From CAVWSM01 sp963757805 (GTDB lineage Bacteria > Actinomycetota > Actinomycetes > Jiangellales > Jiangellaceae): 64,000 bases of DNA. The notes under the pieces are model-generated. The model was not told where the DNA came from, did no database searches, and saw nothing but the letters and a program-made list of their open reading frames with translations. The position numbers and the translations under genes are program-made. Below are positions 1 through 9,047 of this stretch, piece by piece. The stretch spans positions 124,001 through 188,000 of the forward strand of contig CAVWSM010000019.1 of the NCBI GenBank assembly GCA_963757805.1, in the 5' to 3' direction. Every line of letters starts with the position of its first letter. The stretch's first letter is position 1.

Positions 1-1370
1 GGATCGTCGGCAGCCAGCTCGACAACTTCGTACGACAGTGACCCGTAGCGGTTGAGCAGGTGCTCGACCCGCCATCCCGGGATGCCCCATTCGTTGGCCA
101 GGTGGCCGGTCTGGTTGATGAGCGCGTGATAGCCGTCGGCCCCGACGAGGGGTACGAGCTCCGTCGTGCTCGGTGGGATCGGACGGGGGAGGTCCTGTGC
201 CGCCGCGTCGACGGCGTCCTTGGCCATGACGCGGTAGGTCGTGAACTTGCCCCCGGCGATGGAGTAGAGCCCGGGAAGCGGCCGGGCCACGGCGTGCTCG
301 CGGGACAGCTGGCTCGTGCTCTCGTTCTCGCCGGCCAGCAAGGGGCGCAAACCCGCATAGACGCCCTCGATGTCGTCGTGGGTCAGCGGCACCGAGAGGA
401 CCTTGTTGACGTGGTCGAGGATGTAGTCGATGTCGGTGCGCGTCGCCGCCGGGTGCGCCTTGTCGAGCGACCAGTCGGTGTCTGTGGTGCCGACGATCCA
501 GTGATTGCTCCACGGGATGACGAACAGCACCGACTTCTCGGTGCGCAGGATCAGCCCGACCTCGCTGTTGATGCGGTCGCGCGGGACGAGGATGTGCACG
601 CCCTTGCTCGCTCGTACGTGGAACCGGCCGCGGCCCTTGGTCAGTGACTGGATGTCGTCGGTCCAGACACCGGTGCAGTTGATCACGGCCTCGGCCTCGA
701 TCTCGATCTCCTCGCCGGTGTCGGTGTCCTTGACGCGCGCCCCGGTGACCCGCTCGGCGGCGCGGAGGAACTCGACGACCTCGGCGGAGTTGCGCACGAC
801 AGCGCCGAACCGGGCGGCCGTGCGGATCACGGTCAGGACGAACCGTGCGTCGTCGGTCTGCGCGTCGTAGTAGCGGACCGCGCCAACCAGAGCATCGGGC
901 TTGAGGGCTGGGCATAGCTTCAATGCGCCGGTGTGGGTGAGCTGCTTGTGCCACGACCCGGACTTCTTGCCGGCCATGACGTCGTACATCGTCAGGCCAG
1001 CTGCGACGTACGGCCGCTCCCACACTCGGTGAGTGAGCGGATACAGGAAGTACACAGGCTTGACGAGGTGGGGAGCGATGGTGGCCAGCATGAGCTCGCG
1101 CTCGTGCAGCGCCTCCCGCACGAGGCCGAAGTTGAGCTGCTCGAGATAGCGCAGCCCGCCGTGAAACAGCTTGCTCGACCTCGACGACGTGCCGCTCGCG
1201 TAGTCGCGGGCTTCGACGAGCGCGACGTTGAGCCCACGGGTCGCCGCGTCCAGCGCCACGCCGGCTCCGGTGATGCCACCGCCGATAACGAGGATGTCGA
1301 ACTTCTCGGCAGCGAGTTGCTGCCAGGCCTCCTGGCGTTGCTGCGGACCAAGCACGGCCGACGCCTTCAC
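1..1370 (-). CDS. glpD: Aerobic glycerol-3-phosphate dehydrogenase, partial
   Basis: This is the N-terminal ~456 residues of an FAD-dependent glycerol-3-phosphate dehydrogenase, which oxidises glycerol-3-phosphate to dihydroxyacetone phosphate at the membrane and feeds electrons to quinone. The FAD/Rossmann motif VIGGGITGAG lies at about residues 28-37, followed by SSRSSKLFHGGLRYLEQ, the conserved GlpD segment. SIAGGKFTTYR near the 3' side is also typical. The GTG start at 1370 is chosen because GGAGGTG sits just upstream. The reading frame is open to the window edge, so the C-terminal helical domain is missing only because the window ends. It is divergent from glpF-glpK, giving a compact glycerol uptake and oxidation locus. 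The family is clear from the motifs. Confidence 0.95.
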   Translation of the reverse strand, partial: MKASAVLGPQQRQEAWQQLAAEKFDILVIGGGITGAGVALDAATRGLNVALVEARDYASGTSSRSSKLFHGGLRYLEQLNFGLVREALHERELMLATIAPHLVKPVYFLYPLTHRVWERPYVAAGLTMYDVMAGKKSGSWHKQLTHTGALKLCPALKPDALVGAVRYYDAQTDDARFVLTVIRTAARFGAVVRNSAEVVEFLRAAERVTGARVKDTDTGEEIEIEAEAVINCTGVWTDDIQSLTKGRGRFHVRASKGVHILVPRDRINSEVGLILRTEKSVLFVIPWSNHWIVGTTDTDWSLDKAHPAATRTDIDYILDHVNKVLSVPLTHDDIEGVYAGLRPLLAGENESTSQLSREHAVARPLPGLYSIAGGKFTTYRVMAKDAVDAAAQDLPRPIPPSTTELVPLVGADGYHALINQTGHLANEWGIPGWRVEHLLNRYGSLSYEVVELAADD

Positions 1371-1574
1371 CCTGCACCTCCGGGCAAGTCGTGTGGACGT
1401 CCTCCACCGTACGGCTGTTGGTAGTTGAGCGCATGGCCGGGTGCATCAAGTTCGGTGCGCCGACTGTTGCTCCGCGAAGATCAGGACTACGTTTCTCCCG
1501 AGTCGGCAAGGGAGCCGAGCGTTCGGAGCACGTGGCTTCCTGCCTTGGTTGTTCAGGGGAGGGTGGTGCAAGTC

Positions 1575-2315
1575 GTGTCGCTCGGTGATGTTTTTCTCTC
1601 CGAATTGCTCGGGACGGCCATGCTGACGCTGCTCGGGTGCGGTGTCGTCGCCAACGTCGTGCTGGGCAAGAACAAGGGGTTTGGTGGCGGCGGCGGTGGC
1701 GCCTGGATCGTCATCACCTGGGGCTGGGCCATGGCGGTCTTCGCGGGTGTCTACGTGGCGCTCGACTCTGGGGCGCACATCAACCCGGCGTATACGGTCG
1801 CGTTCATCGCTTACGGTAACGATGAGTTCGTCCCCGGGATCGATGTCAACTTCGGCAACACGCTGGTCTACTTTGCGGCGGAGTTCCTGGGCGCGTTCAT
1901 CGGTGCTGTCGTCGCGTGGCTGGCCTACCGGAACCACTTCGACGAGCACGACGATCCAGGTGGCAAGCTGGCCGTCTTCTCGACCGGGCCCGCAATTCGC
2001 AACTACACCTGGAACCTGATCACGGAGATCATCGGCACCTTCGTCCTCGTTTTCGTGATCTTCCAGTTCGCCAGAAGCCCCGCCCAGCTCGGCCCGCTCC
2101 CGGTCGCGCTGCTCGTTCTCGGCATCGGTCTTTCTCTCGGTGGTCCGACCGGTTACGCAATCAACCCGGCTCGTGACCTAGGGCCACGCATCGCGCACTT
2201 CGTGTTGCCCATCAAGGGCAAGGGTGATAGCGACTGGGGTTACTCCTGGGTGCCGGTCGTCGGGCCGATCATCGGCGGCCTCCTGGGCGGTCTTGTCGCC
2301 AACTGGTACGCGTGA
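1575..2315 (+). CDS. glpF: Glycerol uptake facilitator (aquaglyceroporin)
   Basis: A six-helix MIP channel of about 246 residues that lets glycerol diffuse across the membrane. Both half-helix signatures are visible: HINPAYTVAF in the first half and GYAINPARDLGPR in the second. The Asp after NPAR is the usual mark of glycerol facilitators as opposed to water-only aquaporins. I start at GTG 1575 (VSLGDVFLSELLGTA) because a GGGGAGGG ribosome site precedes it; an open frame reaches back to 1425 but the extra residues look non-coding. It lies 16 bases before glpK and is surely co-transcribed with it. Confidence 0.93.
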   Translation: MSLGDVFLSELLGTAMLTLLGCGVVANVVLGKNKGFGGGGGGAWIVITWGWAMAVFAGVYVALDSGAHINPAYTVAFIAYGNDEFVPGIDVNFGNTLVYFAAEFLGAFIGAVVAWLAYRNHFDEHDDPGGKLAVFSTGPAIRNYTWNLITEIIGTFVLVFVIFQFARSPAQLGPLPVALLVLGIGLSLGGPTGYAINPARDLGPRIAHFVLPIKGKGDSDWGYSWVPVVGPIIGGLLGGLVANWYA

Positions 2316-2331
2316 CAGAGAGGTAGGGGCC

Positions 2332-3852
2332 ATGGCTGAATACGTCCTCGCGGTAGACCAGGGGACCACGAGCACTCGGTCCATGATCTTCGACCACAGC
2401 GGTTCTGTGGTTGCCGTCGAACAGGTCGAGCACGAGCAGATCTTCCCTCGGGCGGGCTGGGTCGAGCATGACGGCACGGAGATCTGGGACAACACGCGCA
2501 AGGTCGTGGCGGGCTCGCTGGCCAAGGCCAACGTGACGAGCAAGGACATCGTCGCTGCGGGCGTCACCAACCAGCGCGAGACGGCGATCGTCTGGGAGAA
2601 GTCCACGGGCAAGCCCATCCACAACGCGATCGTCTGGCAGGACACCCGCACGCAGAAGATCTGCGACGAGCTGGCGGCGCTGGGCGGCGGCCAGGAGCGC
2701 TACAAGGCCAAGGTCGGCCTGCCGCTCGCCACCTACTTCTCCGGGCCAAAGATCCGCTGGATCCTCGACAATGTCGACGGCGCTCGGCAGAAGGCCGAAG
2801 CCGGCGAGCTGCTTTTCGGCAACATGGACACTTGGGTGCTCTGGAACATGACCGGCGGCGCCGAGGGAGGCGTGCACGTCACCGACGTCTCCAACGCCTC
2901 GCGCACCATGCTCATGGACCTGTCCACCCTGTCCTGGGATTCCGACATCGCCGCCGAGATGGGGGTGCCGCTGGCGATGCTCCCGGAGATCCGCGCGTCC
3001 TCCGAGGTCTACGGCAAGGGCCGCGAGGGCGGCCTGCTGCCTGGCGTCCCGATCGCCGGAGACCTCGGCGACCAGCAGGCTGCGACGTTCGGCCAGGTCT
3101 GCTTCGACGTCGGCAACGCCAAGAACACCTACGGCACCGGCAACTTCATGCTCCTCAACACGGGCACGGAGCAGGTGGCAAGCGAGAACGGGCTGCTCAC
3201 CACCGCCTGCTACAAGATCGGCGACCAGCCGGTGGTCTACGCACTGGAAGGCGCGATCGCCATCACCGGCGCGCTGGTGCAGTGGTTGCGCGACAACCTC
3301 GGCATCATCAACAGCGCGCCCGAGATCGAGGAGCTCGCCAGGTCGGTCGACGACAACGGCGGTGCCTACTTCGTTCCGGCATTCTCGGGCTTGTTTGCGC
3401 CCTATTGGCGTTCCGACGCGCGTGGTGCGTTGGTCGGCCTGACTCGTTACGTCAACAAGGGACACATCGCGCGGGCCGTCTTGGAGGCCACGGCCTTCCA
3501 GACCCGCGAGGTGCTCGACGCCATGAACGCCGACTCCGGCGTCGCGCTCACCGAGCTCAAGGTCGACGGCGGCATGGTGCAGAACGAAGCGCTCATGCAG
3601 TTCCAGGCCGACATCCTCGGTGTCGATGTCGTCCGCCCCAAGGTTCCTGAGACGACGGCGCTCGGCGCCGCCTACGCCGCCGGCCTGGCGACCGGCTACT
3701 GGGCCACCCAGGACGACCTGCGGCAGAACTGGCTCGAGGACAAGCGCTGGTCGCCGTCGATGGACGAGGGCAAGCGCGACAAGCTCTACGCGAAGTGGAA
3801 GAAGGCCGTCACCAAGACGTTCGACTGGGTCGACGAGTCCGACGAAGGCTGA
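2332..3852 (+). CDS. glpK: Glycerol kinase
   Basis: Phosphorylates glycerol to glycerol-3-phosphate with ATP, trapping glycerol that enters through GlpF and supplying GlpD. The product is 506 residues, the normal length. FGGY kinase features are intact: the N-terminal phosphate-binding loop VDQGTTSTRSMIFDH (residues 7-21), the substrate region TNQRETAIVWEK, and the C-terminal GTGNFMLLNTG and KVDGGMVQNEALMQFQADI segments. The ATG at 2332 has GAGAGGTAGGGG just upstream. It is the second gene of the glpF-glpK unit and converges on dhaM across a hairpin-rich spacer. Confidence 0.97.
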   Translation: MAEYVLAVDQGTTSTRSMIFDHSGSVVAVEQVEHEQIFPRAGWVEHDGTEIWDNTRKVVAGSLAKANVTSKDIVAAGVTNQRETAIVWEKSTGKPIHNAIVWQDTRTQKICDELAALGGGQERYKAKVGLPLATYFSGPKIRWILDNVDGARQKAEAGELLFGNMDTWVLWNMTGGAEGGVHVTDVSNASRTMLMDLSTLSWDSDIAAEMGVPLAMLPEIRASSEVYGKGREGGLLPGVPIAGDLGDQQAATFGQVCFDVGNAKNTYGTGNFMLLNTGTEQVASENGLLTTACYKIGDQPVVYALEGAIAITGALVQWLRDNLGIINSAPEIEELARSVDDNGGAYFVPAFSGLFAPYWRSDARGALVGLTRYVNKGHIARAVLEATAFQTREVLDAMNADSGVALTELKVDGGMVQNEALMQFQADILGVDVVRPKVPETTALGAAYAAGLATGYWATQDDLRQNWLEDKRWSPSMDEGKRDKLYAKWKKAVTKTFDWVDESDEG

Positions 3853-3867
3853 CCCCCGCACAGGGGC

Positions 3868-4025
3868 GAGTTGTCAGGTTGTCAGGCCCGCTGACCTGGA
3901 GCGATCCAGGCGGCGGGCCTGACAACGCGTGTCTCCGGCGACTTGTCAGGTTGTCAGGGCCGAGCAGACCAGCCTGACCTCAGCGTTTGCCTCGCCCTGA
4001 CAACCTGACAACCTGACAAGTCGCA
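3868..4025. repeat. TTGTCAGG-based inverted repeat block, bidirectional terminator candidate
   Basis: The spacer between the convergent genes glpK and dhaM is built from copies of TTGTCAGG and its complement. A first hairpin pairs 3878-3891 with 3913-3926 (14 bp, about 21-base loop). A second pairs 3938-3960 with 3994-4025; its right arm carries one extra 8-base CCTGACAA unit. Position between two stop codons suggests termination or mRNA-end protection for both operons. There is no U-tract, which is common in high-GC actinobacteria. Confidence 0.7.
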
Positions 4026-4026
4026 G

Positions 4027-4762
4027 CTAAGACTCGCCGAAGCCGTTCTTGATCATCGCGATGACCGTGTCGACGGCCTCCTGCGCCTGAGGCCCGGTCG
4101 CCGTGACTTCGACCTCCTGTCCCCCCGCAAAGCCAAGGCTGATGACACCGAGCACGCTCTTGGCATCGACGGTGGCGGCCCCTGGTGCACCGATGCGGAC
4201 GTCGGCGTCGAGGTCGCTGACCGCGCGGGCGAGCATCGCCGCGGGCCTGGCATGCAGGCCCAGCGGGTTGGGCAGCACGGCAACAGCGCGGACAGCCTCC
4301 GGCGCCTCTTCCTCGGGCGGCGGATGGGTGAGCGCGTCGCCGGCCGGGCCAGCGACGTCGTCGAGTGGGCCCGGCAACGGACGACCCCAGGCCGCCGCAG
4401 CAGCAGCCGCAACCTCCGCAACCGACGAGCCACCCTGCGCCGTGGTCGCTGCCGCAACGGCGCCCTCGACGAGCGGGGCATCGGCGACAAGCACCCGAGA
4501 TCGCTGCGTAGTCGTCGAGCGTCTCGAGCACGAGGTCAGCCGTCATCTGCGCGCTGCCCAGGTCATAGAGCAGCACGACTCCATCGCCGGAATCGGCCTC
4601 GCCCACCGCGGCCAGCACTTTGTCAAAGCTCGTGCCGACGTCGCCATCGTCCGTGCCACCGGCTGCCACGATCGTCACGTCGGGCGCCATCTGCGCGGCG
4701 AGCTCGCGCAGACCCTCGGCGAGCCGAGCACTGTGAGAGACGAGGACGATGCCGACAGTCAT
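4027..4762 (-). CDS. dhaM: PTS-dependent dihydroxyacetone kinase phosphotransferase subunit DhaM (frameshifted)
   Basis: Relays phosphate from the PTS to DhaL in the dihydroxyacetone kinase complex. The N-terminal half is an EIIA-mannose-type domain with the phosphoacceptor in VLVSHSARLAEG (His10) and YDLGSAQMTADL. The C-terminal half is an HPr-like domain with LPNPLGLHARPAAMLARAV, where the His after GL is the phosphoacceptor. No EI-like domain follows, so it is the two-domain type. The frame breaks near 4490 between DDYAAIS and VLVADAPLVEGA; one missing base would join them into about 245 residues. The start ATG overlaps the dhaL stop (ATGA), so translation is coupled. The break is probably an assembly indel. 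Confidence 0.88.
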
Positions 4763-5397
4763 CGTGAGCGACTGGCCACGTCGGCAGCCGTACGGATGAA
4801 CAACGCGGTCGATGTCGCACCCGGATCCTGGTGACCGGCGCTGCGCTCGCCGAGATAGCTCGCGCGGCCCTTCCTGGCCACGAGAGGGATCGTGTCGCGC
4901 ATACCTTGCTCGGCGGCGTCGGCCGCTGCCGCCAGGACGGCGGCGACATCGCCGCCATTGCTCGTCGCCTGCTCGGCCGCGACGATCGCGGGCGTCCAGG
5001 CATCGACCATGGTCTTGTCGCCGGGCTCGGCCTTGCCGCGCGCGACGATCCCGTCGCGCGCGGCCGTGAGCAGGGCGACCACGTCGCCCGAGTCAAGCTC
5101 GGCCTTGCCTTGCACCGCAGTGCTCGCACGCAGGAACGCCGTGCCGTACAACGGCCCTGCCGCCCCTCCGACCTTGGAGATGAGCGTGGTCGCCACCGAC
5201 TTGAGGACATCGCTCGGGGTGGCGGGCACCTCGCCGTCGAGCTTGGCAACGGCGGCCTTCATGCCGCGGTCCATGTTTTCACCGTGGTCGGCGTCGCCGA
5301 TGGCCGAGTCGAGCTCGATGAGGTACTGCCGGTTTTCATTGACTACCCCGGCATACGCCCGTACGAGCTCGAGCACGTCGTCAGTCGTCAGGGGCAT
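4759..5397 (-). CDS. dhaL: Dihydroxyacetone kinase subunit DhaL
   Basis: The ADP-binding subunit of PTS-type dihydroxyacetone kinase: it carries tightly bound nucleotide that DhaM rephosphorylates, and passes phosphate to dihydroxyacetone held by DhaK. At 212 residues it has normal length. The metal/nucleotide motif is GDADHGENMDRG at residues 34-45, with Asp35, Asp37 and His38 as expected metal ligands. It sits 6 bases after dhaK and overlaps dhaM by 4 bases, giving the operon order dhaK-dhaL-dhaM. The neighbouring glp genes point to a locus for C3 substrates. Confidence 0.96.
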   Translation of the reverse strand: MPLTTDDVLELVRAYAGVVNENRQYLIELDSAIGDADHGENMDRGMKAAVAKLDGEVPATPSDVLKSVATTLISKVGGAAGPLYGTAFLRASTAVQGKAELDSGDVVALLTAARDGIVARGKAEPGDKTMVDAWTPAIVAAEQATSNGGDVAAVLAAAADAAEQGMRDTIPLVARKGRASYLGERSAGHQDPGATSTALFIRTAADVASRSR

Positions 5398-5403
5398 CGA
5401 GAA

Positions 5404-6405
5404 TCAGACTCCCCAGCGCAGCGCGGGTGTGTGCACTGGTGCATCCCAGAGCGAGACCATCTCATCGTCGAGCTTGAGCAACGTGATGGACATGCCTTGC
5501 ATCTCCAGCGAGGTGATGTAGTTGCCGACGAGCCGGCGCTCAATGTTGATGCCGCGCTCGGCAAGGAACTTCTCGGCCTCGTTGTAGGCGATGTAGAGCT
5601 CGATGAGCGGTGTGCCACCCATGCCGTTGACGAACAGGAGCGTACGGTCGCCGCTCGCGAACGGCAGGTCCTCCACGATCGGCGTGAGCAACCGCTGGAC
5701 GATCGCGTTGGCCGGCTCCATCGGCAGGCGCTCGCGGCCGGGCTCGCCATGGATGCCGATGCCGATCTCCATCTCCTGATCGCCAAGCTCGAAGGTCGGC
5801 TTGCCCGCGTGCGGCACGATGCAGGACGTGAGGGCCATGCCCATCGAACGTACGTTGGCATTGACCTGCTCACACAGGCCCTTGACTGCCGCGAGGTCGT
5901 CACCGCGCTCGGCGGCCGCACCCACGATCTTCTCGGCGAGGACGGTGCCGCCGACGCCTCGGCGCCCGGCCGTGTAGAGGCTGTCTTTCACGGCGACGTC
6001 GTCGTCGATGACGACCGACTCGACCTGGATGCCCTCGGCGGCGGCAAGCTCGGCGCCGGTTTCGAAGTTGAGCACGTCGCCGGTGTAGTTCTTCACGATG
6101 TGCAGGACTCCGGCGCCACCGTCGATGGCCTTGGTCGCCTCGGCCATCTGGTCGGGTGTCGGCGAGGTGAACACGGCACCCGGGCACGCGGCGTCGAGCA
6201 TCCCGAGCCCGACGTACCCGCCGTGCATCGGCTCGTGGCCGCTGCCGCCACCGGAGAGCACAGCCACCTTGCCCCGCTTCGGCCCGCCCGCGCGGACGAT
6301 GTAGGCCGGGTCGAAGTTCACCTTGATGAGGTCGGCGTGTGCTGCGGCCATGCCATGCAGCGAATCGTCGACAACGTTCTCCGGGTCGTTAATGATCTTC
6401 TTCAT
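5404..6405 (-). CDS. dhaK: Dihydroxyacetone kinase subunit DhaK
   Basis: Binds dihydroxyacetone covalently as a hemiaminal on a histidine and presents it for phosphorylation to dihydroxyacetone phosphate. The 333-residue protein contains VAVLSGGGSGHEPMHGGYVG (residues 47-66) and the substrate histidine in EIGIGIHGEPG (His219). Start MKKIINDPENVVDD is standard for the family and a GGGAAGGG sequence lies just upstream. It is the first gene of dhaK-dhaL-dhaM. Together with GlpF, GlpK and GlpD it would let the cell use both glycerol and dihydroxyacetone. Confidence 0.97.
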   Translation of the reverse strand: MKKIINDPENVVDDSLHGMAAAHADLIKVNFDPAYIVRAGGPKRGKVAVLSGGGSGHEPMHGGYVGLGMLDAACPGAVFTSPTPDQMAEATKAIDGGAGVLHIVKNYTGDVLNFETGAELAAAEGIQVESVVIDDDVAVKDSLYTAGRRGVGGTVLAEKIVGAAAERGDDLAAVKGLCEQVNANVRSMGMALTSCIVPHAGKPTFELGDQEMEIGIGIHGEPGRERLPMEPANAIVQRLLTPIVEDLPFASGDRTLLFVNGMGGTPLIELYIAYNEAEKFLAERGINIERRLVGNYITSLEMQGMSITLLKLDDEMVSLWDAPVHTPALRWGV

Positions 6406-6554
6406 CGAGCACCCTTCCCTAGCCGTTGACCGGAGTGGGACCCCTGCGCTCTCTTCCTACAGCCATGGGCGGATCTGTGCCATGGGTGAAGGTCATCTAT
6501 TGCTGGCATTGCCAGCGTTGCGAGCGACCTCCACAATCACTTCCTGTGACGGCA

Positions 6555-7087
6555 ATGACACCGCCGGCTTCGTCGCCCGAGCTGACGCGCTTCGGGATTG
6601 TGTTGCGCGACGTCTTCCAGGTCGTGCGGTGGCTGTTGGTGGCGTACGTCGTTGCCGCGATCCACTGGCATCGGTGATGTGCGATACCTGGGCTACGGGG
6701 ACGATGCGCAGGCCTCTCGGCTTGTCAACGAAGCCCTTGCTGACGGCATTGACGTGGTGCCCCAGAGCTCGCTGGCGCGAAGCCTAGCTCGTTCGTTGCC
6801 GCTGATCGCCGTGGCTTCCGTCGTCATGCTCTTGGTCGGGTCGCAGCCGCGACGGCGACGAAATGGGCATGGTTCTGGCTGTTCGGACTGCCGGGTACGT
6901 GGGGGTGCTCGCCTGGATGGTGCTCGACGCACCCTGGTCCCGAGCGGCGATGGCGCGACCTGATCCCGGCCGGGGCGGTCGCTACCTGCGCCCCGAGGAC
7001 CGCCGGCTCCGCGGGGGCTGGGCGTTCCTTCTGGCCCTGCTTGGCGGGCTCCTGATCAGCGCCCTGCACCACGCGGCGCTCGGCTGA
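6555..7087 (+). CDS. Small membrane protein of unknown function (two frameshifts)
   Basis: I do not recognise the family. Three consecutive pieces in three frames have normal codon bias and look like one protein of about 177 residues. It begins MTPPASSPELTRFGIV at 6555, with a membrane helix VVRWLLVAYVVAAIHW; a loop RYLGYGDDAQASRLVNEALA follows, then a helix SLPLIAVASVVMLLVG, and a last part with YVGVLAWMVLDAPW and GWAFLLALLGGLLISALHHA. The breaks lie near 6665 and 6855. The stop at 7087 is 66 bases before the FtsH-like gene on the same strand, so the two may form an operon. A role beside the membrane protease is only inference. Confidence 0.5.
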
Positions 7088-7153
7088 CCGCAAACCCCCC
7101 GTACGCCGCCCGCCAATCGCCTAGTGTCAAACCCTCGGGACTGGGGGGCCACC

Positions 7154-9047
7154 ATGGATCGCGAGACCAGGACGTCATCGGCACCGAGCTCGATGCTGGC
7201 GGTGGCGGGCGTGGGGCGCCTGTCGGCCCGCGAGGCCGACGTCGGTGCGGCGCGGGAACGACGGCGACAGCGCAGCCTGCGGCGGATCGCCTTGCTCCTG
7301 GCCGTACCCATGGTGTGGCTCTGGTGGCGGCTCGCGACCGGCGACCCGATGAACCTGATCGACTTGCGGCTCCCGAGGCCAGATCCTTTCCTGGCCATGG
7401 CCACGCTGCTCCTGCTGACGATGGTCGTGGTCCTGCTGGGCACGACAATCGGCGCGGGGCGTTCGCCGCACACGACCTACCGTCCCGAGCAGATCGACGT
7501 CACCCTCGACGACGTCAAGGGGGTGGACGCCGTCAAGGAAGACGTCATCCGGTCGCTCAACCTCTTCCTGGCCCATCGCACCTTCACCCGCGAGATGGGC
7601 GGGACTCCCCGACGAGGGCTGCTCTTCGAAGGGATCCCCGGCACCGGCAAGACGCACATGGCCAAGGCCATGGCGCGCGAGGCCGGCGTCCCGTTCCTGT
7701 TCGTGTCGGCGACGGCGTTCCAGTCCATGTACTACGGCGCGACCGCGCGCAAGATCCGCTCCTACTTCCGCGCCCTGCGCAAGGCTGCGCGGCGCGAGGG
7801 CGGAGCGATCGGCTTCATCGAGGAGATCGACGCGATCGCGATGACGCGGCGTGGCATGCCGGCGACGTACGTACACGAAGGAATGGATCCGGCGTGCGCG
7901 TGGAGTGCCGCGATGACCGAGCCGTACGGACCCATGCCGACTGCTGACGTCAACCGGTCGACGATCAGCGAGGGAACCGGCGGCGTCGTCAACGAGCTGC
8001 TGGTCCAGATGCAGTCGTTCGACGAGCCGTCCGGCGGCCAGAAGGTGCGCGCCTGGGTCGTCGAGCATCTCAACGCGCTCGCCGCCGCCACATCGACAGC
8101 TGCGCCGACCAGCCCCGCCGGCGACGAACGTGCTCGTCATCGCGGCCACCAACCGCGCCGAGAACCTCGACCCGGCGCTGCTGCGTCCCGGCCGCTTCGA
8201 TCGCCGGCTGACGTTCGAGCGGCCCGGTCGGGCGGCGCGCAGGGAGCTCGTCGACCACTTCCTGGCCCGCAAGTCGCATGAGCCCGAGCTCGACCAGGAC
8301 AGCGAACGCGAGCAGGTCGCCGCGCTCACCCAGGGCTACACGCCGGTCATGATCGAGCACCTGCTGGACGAGGCGCTGGTCAACGCGTTGCGCCGTGGCG
8401 GCGACGCGATGACTGTGCGCGACGTGGAGAAGGCGCGGCTGACCGAGGAGATCGGACTCGGCCAGCCGGTTCAGTACACCGACAAGGAGAAGCGCCTCAT
8501 CGCGACCCACGAGGCCGGCCACGCCACGGTCGCCTGGCTCATCGCGCCCGAGCGCAGGCTCGAGGTGCTGACGATCGTCAAGCGCCGCGACGCCCTGGGG
8601 CTGCTCGCGCACGGCGACCGCGACGAGGTGTTCACCCGTTCGCGCACCGAGATGCTCAACCTGATCCAGATCGCGATGGGTGGCAGGTGGCCGAGGAGCT
8701 GTTCTTCTCCGACGTCTCGACCGGCCCCGGCGGTGACCTGCTCACGGCCACCACGGTCGCCGCACAGATGATCGGTGTCTGCGGCATGGGCGACAGCCTG
8801 GTGTCTTTCCAGGCGGTCCAAGGTGCGGCGCTGTCCGACACCAACATCGTCGGCCGGGTGCTGGGTGACGCGCAGGGCCGAGCCGCGGTCGAAGCGCTGC
8901 TGCAGGAGCAGAAGCAACGCGTCCACGACCTGCTCAGGCGGAACAAGCACCTGGTCGCTGCCCTGCGCGACGCCCTCGCTCACCGGCACGAGCTCGTCGG
9001 CAGCGAGATCACTGCTGTGCTCGAGGAGGCAGCCGGGCGAGAGCTAG
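7154..9047 (+). CDS. FtsH-like membrane AAA+ ATPase/zinc metalloprotease (frameshifted)
   Basis: An ATP-dependent membrane protease of about 630 residues after repair. Two N-terminal helices (LLLAVPMVWLWW and LLLLTMVVVLLGTTI) precede an AAA+ domain with Walker A GIPGTGKTHMAK at about residue 160. The Walker B is unusual, IGFIEEIDAIA, with Glu where Asp is normal, and an insertion of some 60 residues separates it from NVLVIAATNRAENLDPALLR. The peptidase domain has the zinc motif THEAGHATVAWL at about residue 450. Frames break near 8125 and 8680. The end is uncertain: the coding frame overruns the convergent pilD stop, while a one-base shift would end it at TAG 9045-9047, sharing CTAG with the pilD stop. 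A GGGGGG site precedes the ATG at 7154. Confidence 0.85.

Noticed and set aside
2269..3861. A 530-codon open frame antisense to glpK
   Set aside because: It mirrors glpK exactly, has no ribosome site and no recognisable domain; long antisense frames are expected in high-GC coding DNA.
3868..4025. Possible CRISPR or phage attachment site
   Set aside because: Units of 8 bases form hairpins between convergent genes; there is no spacer structure and no integrase nearby.
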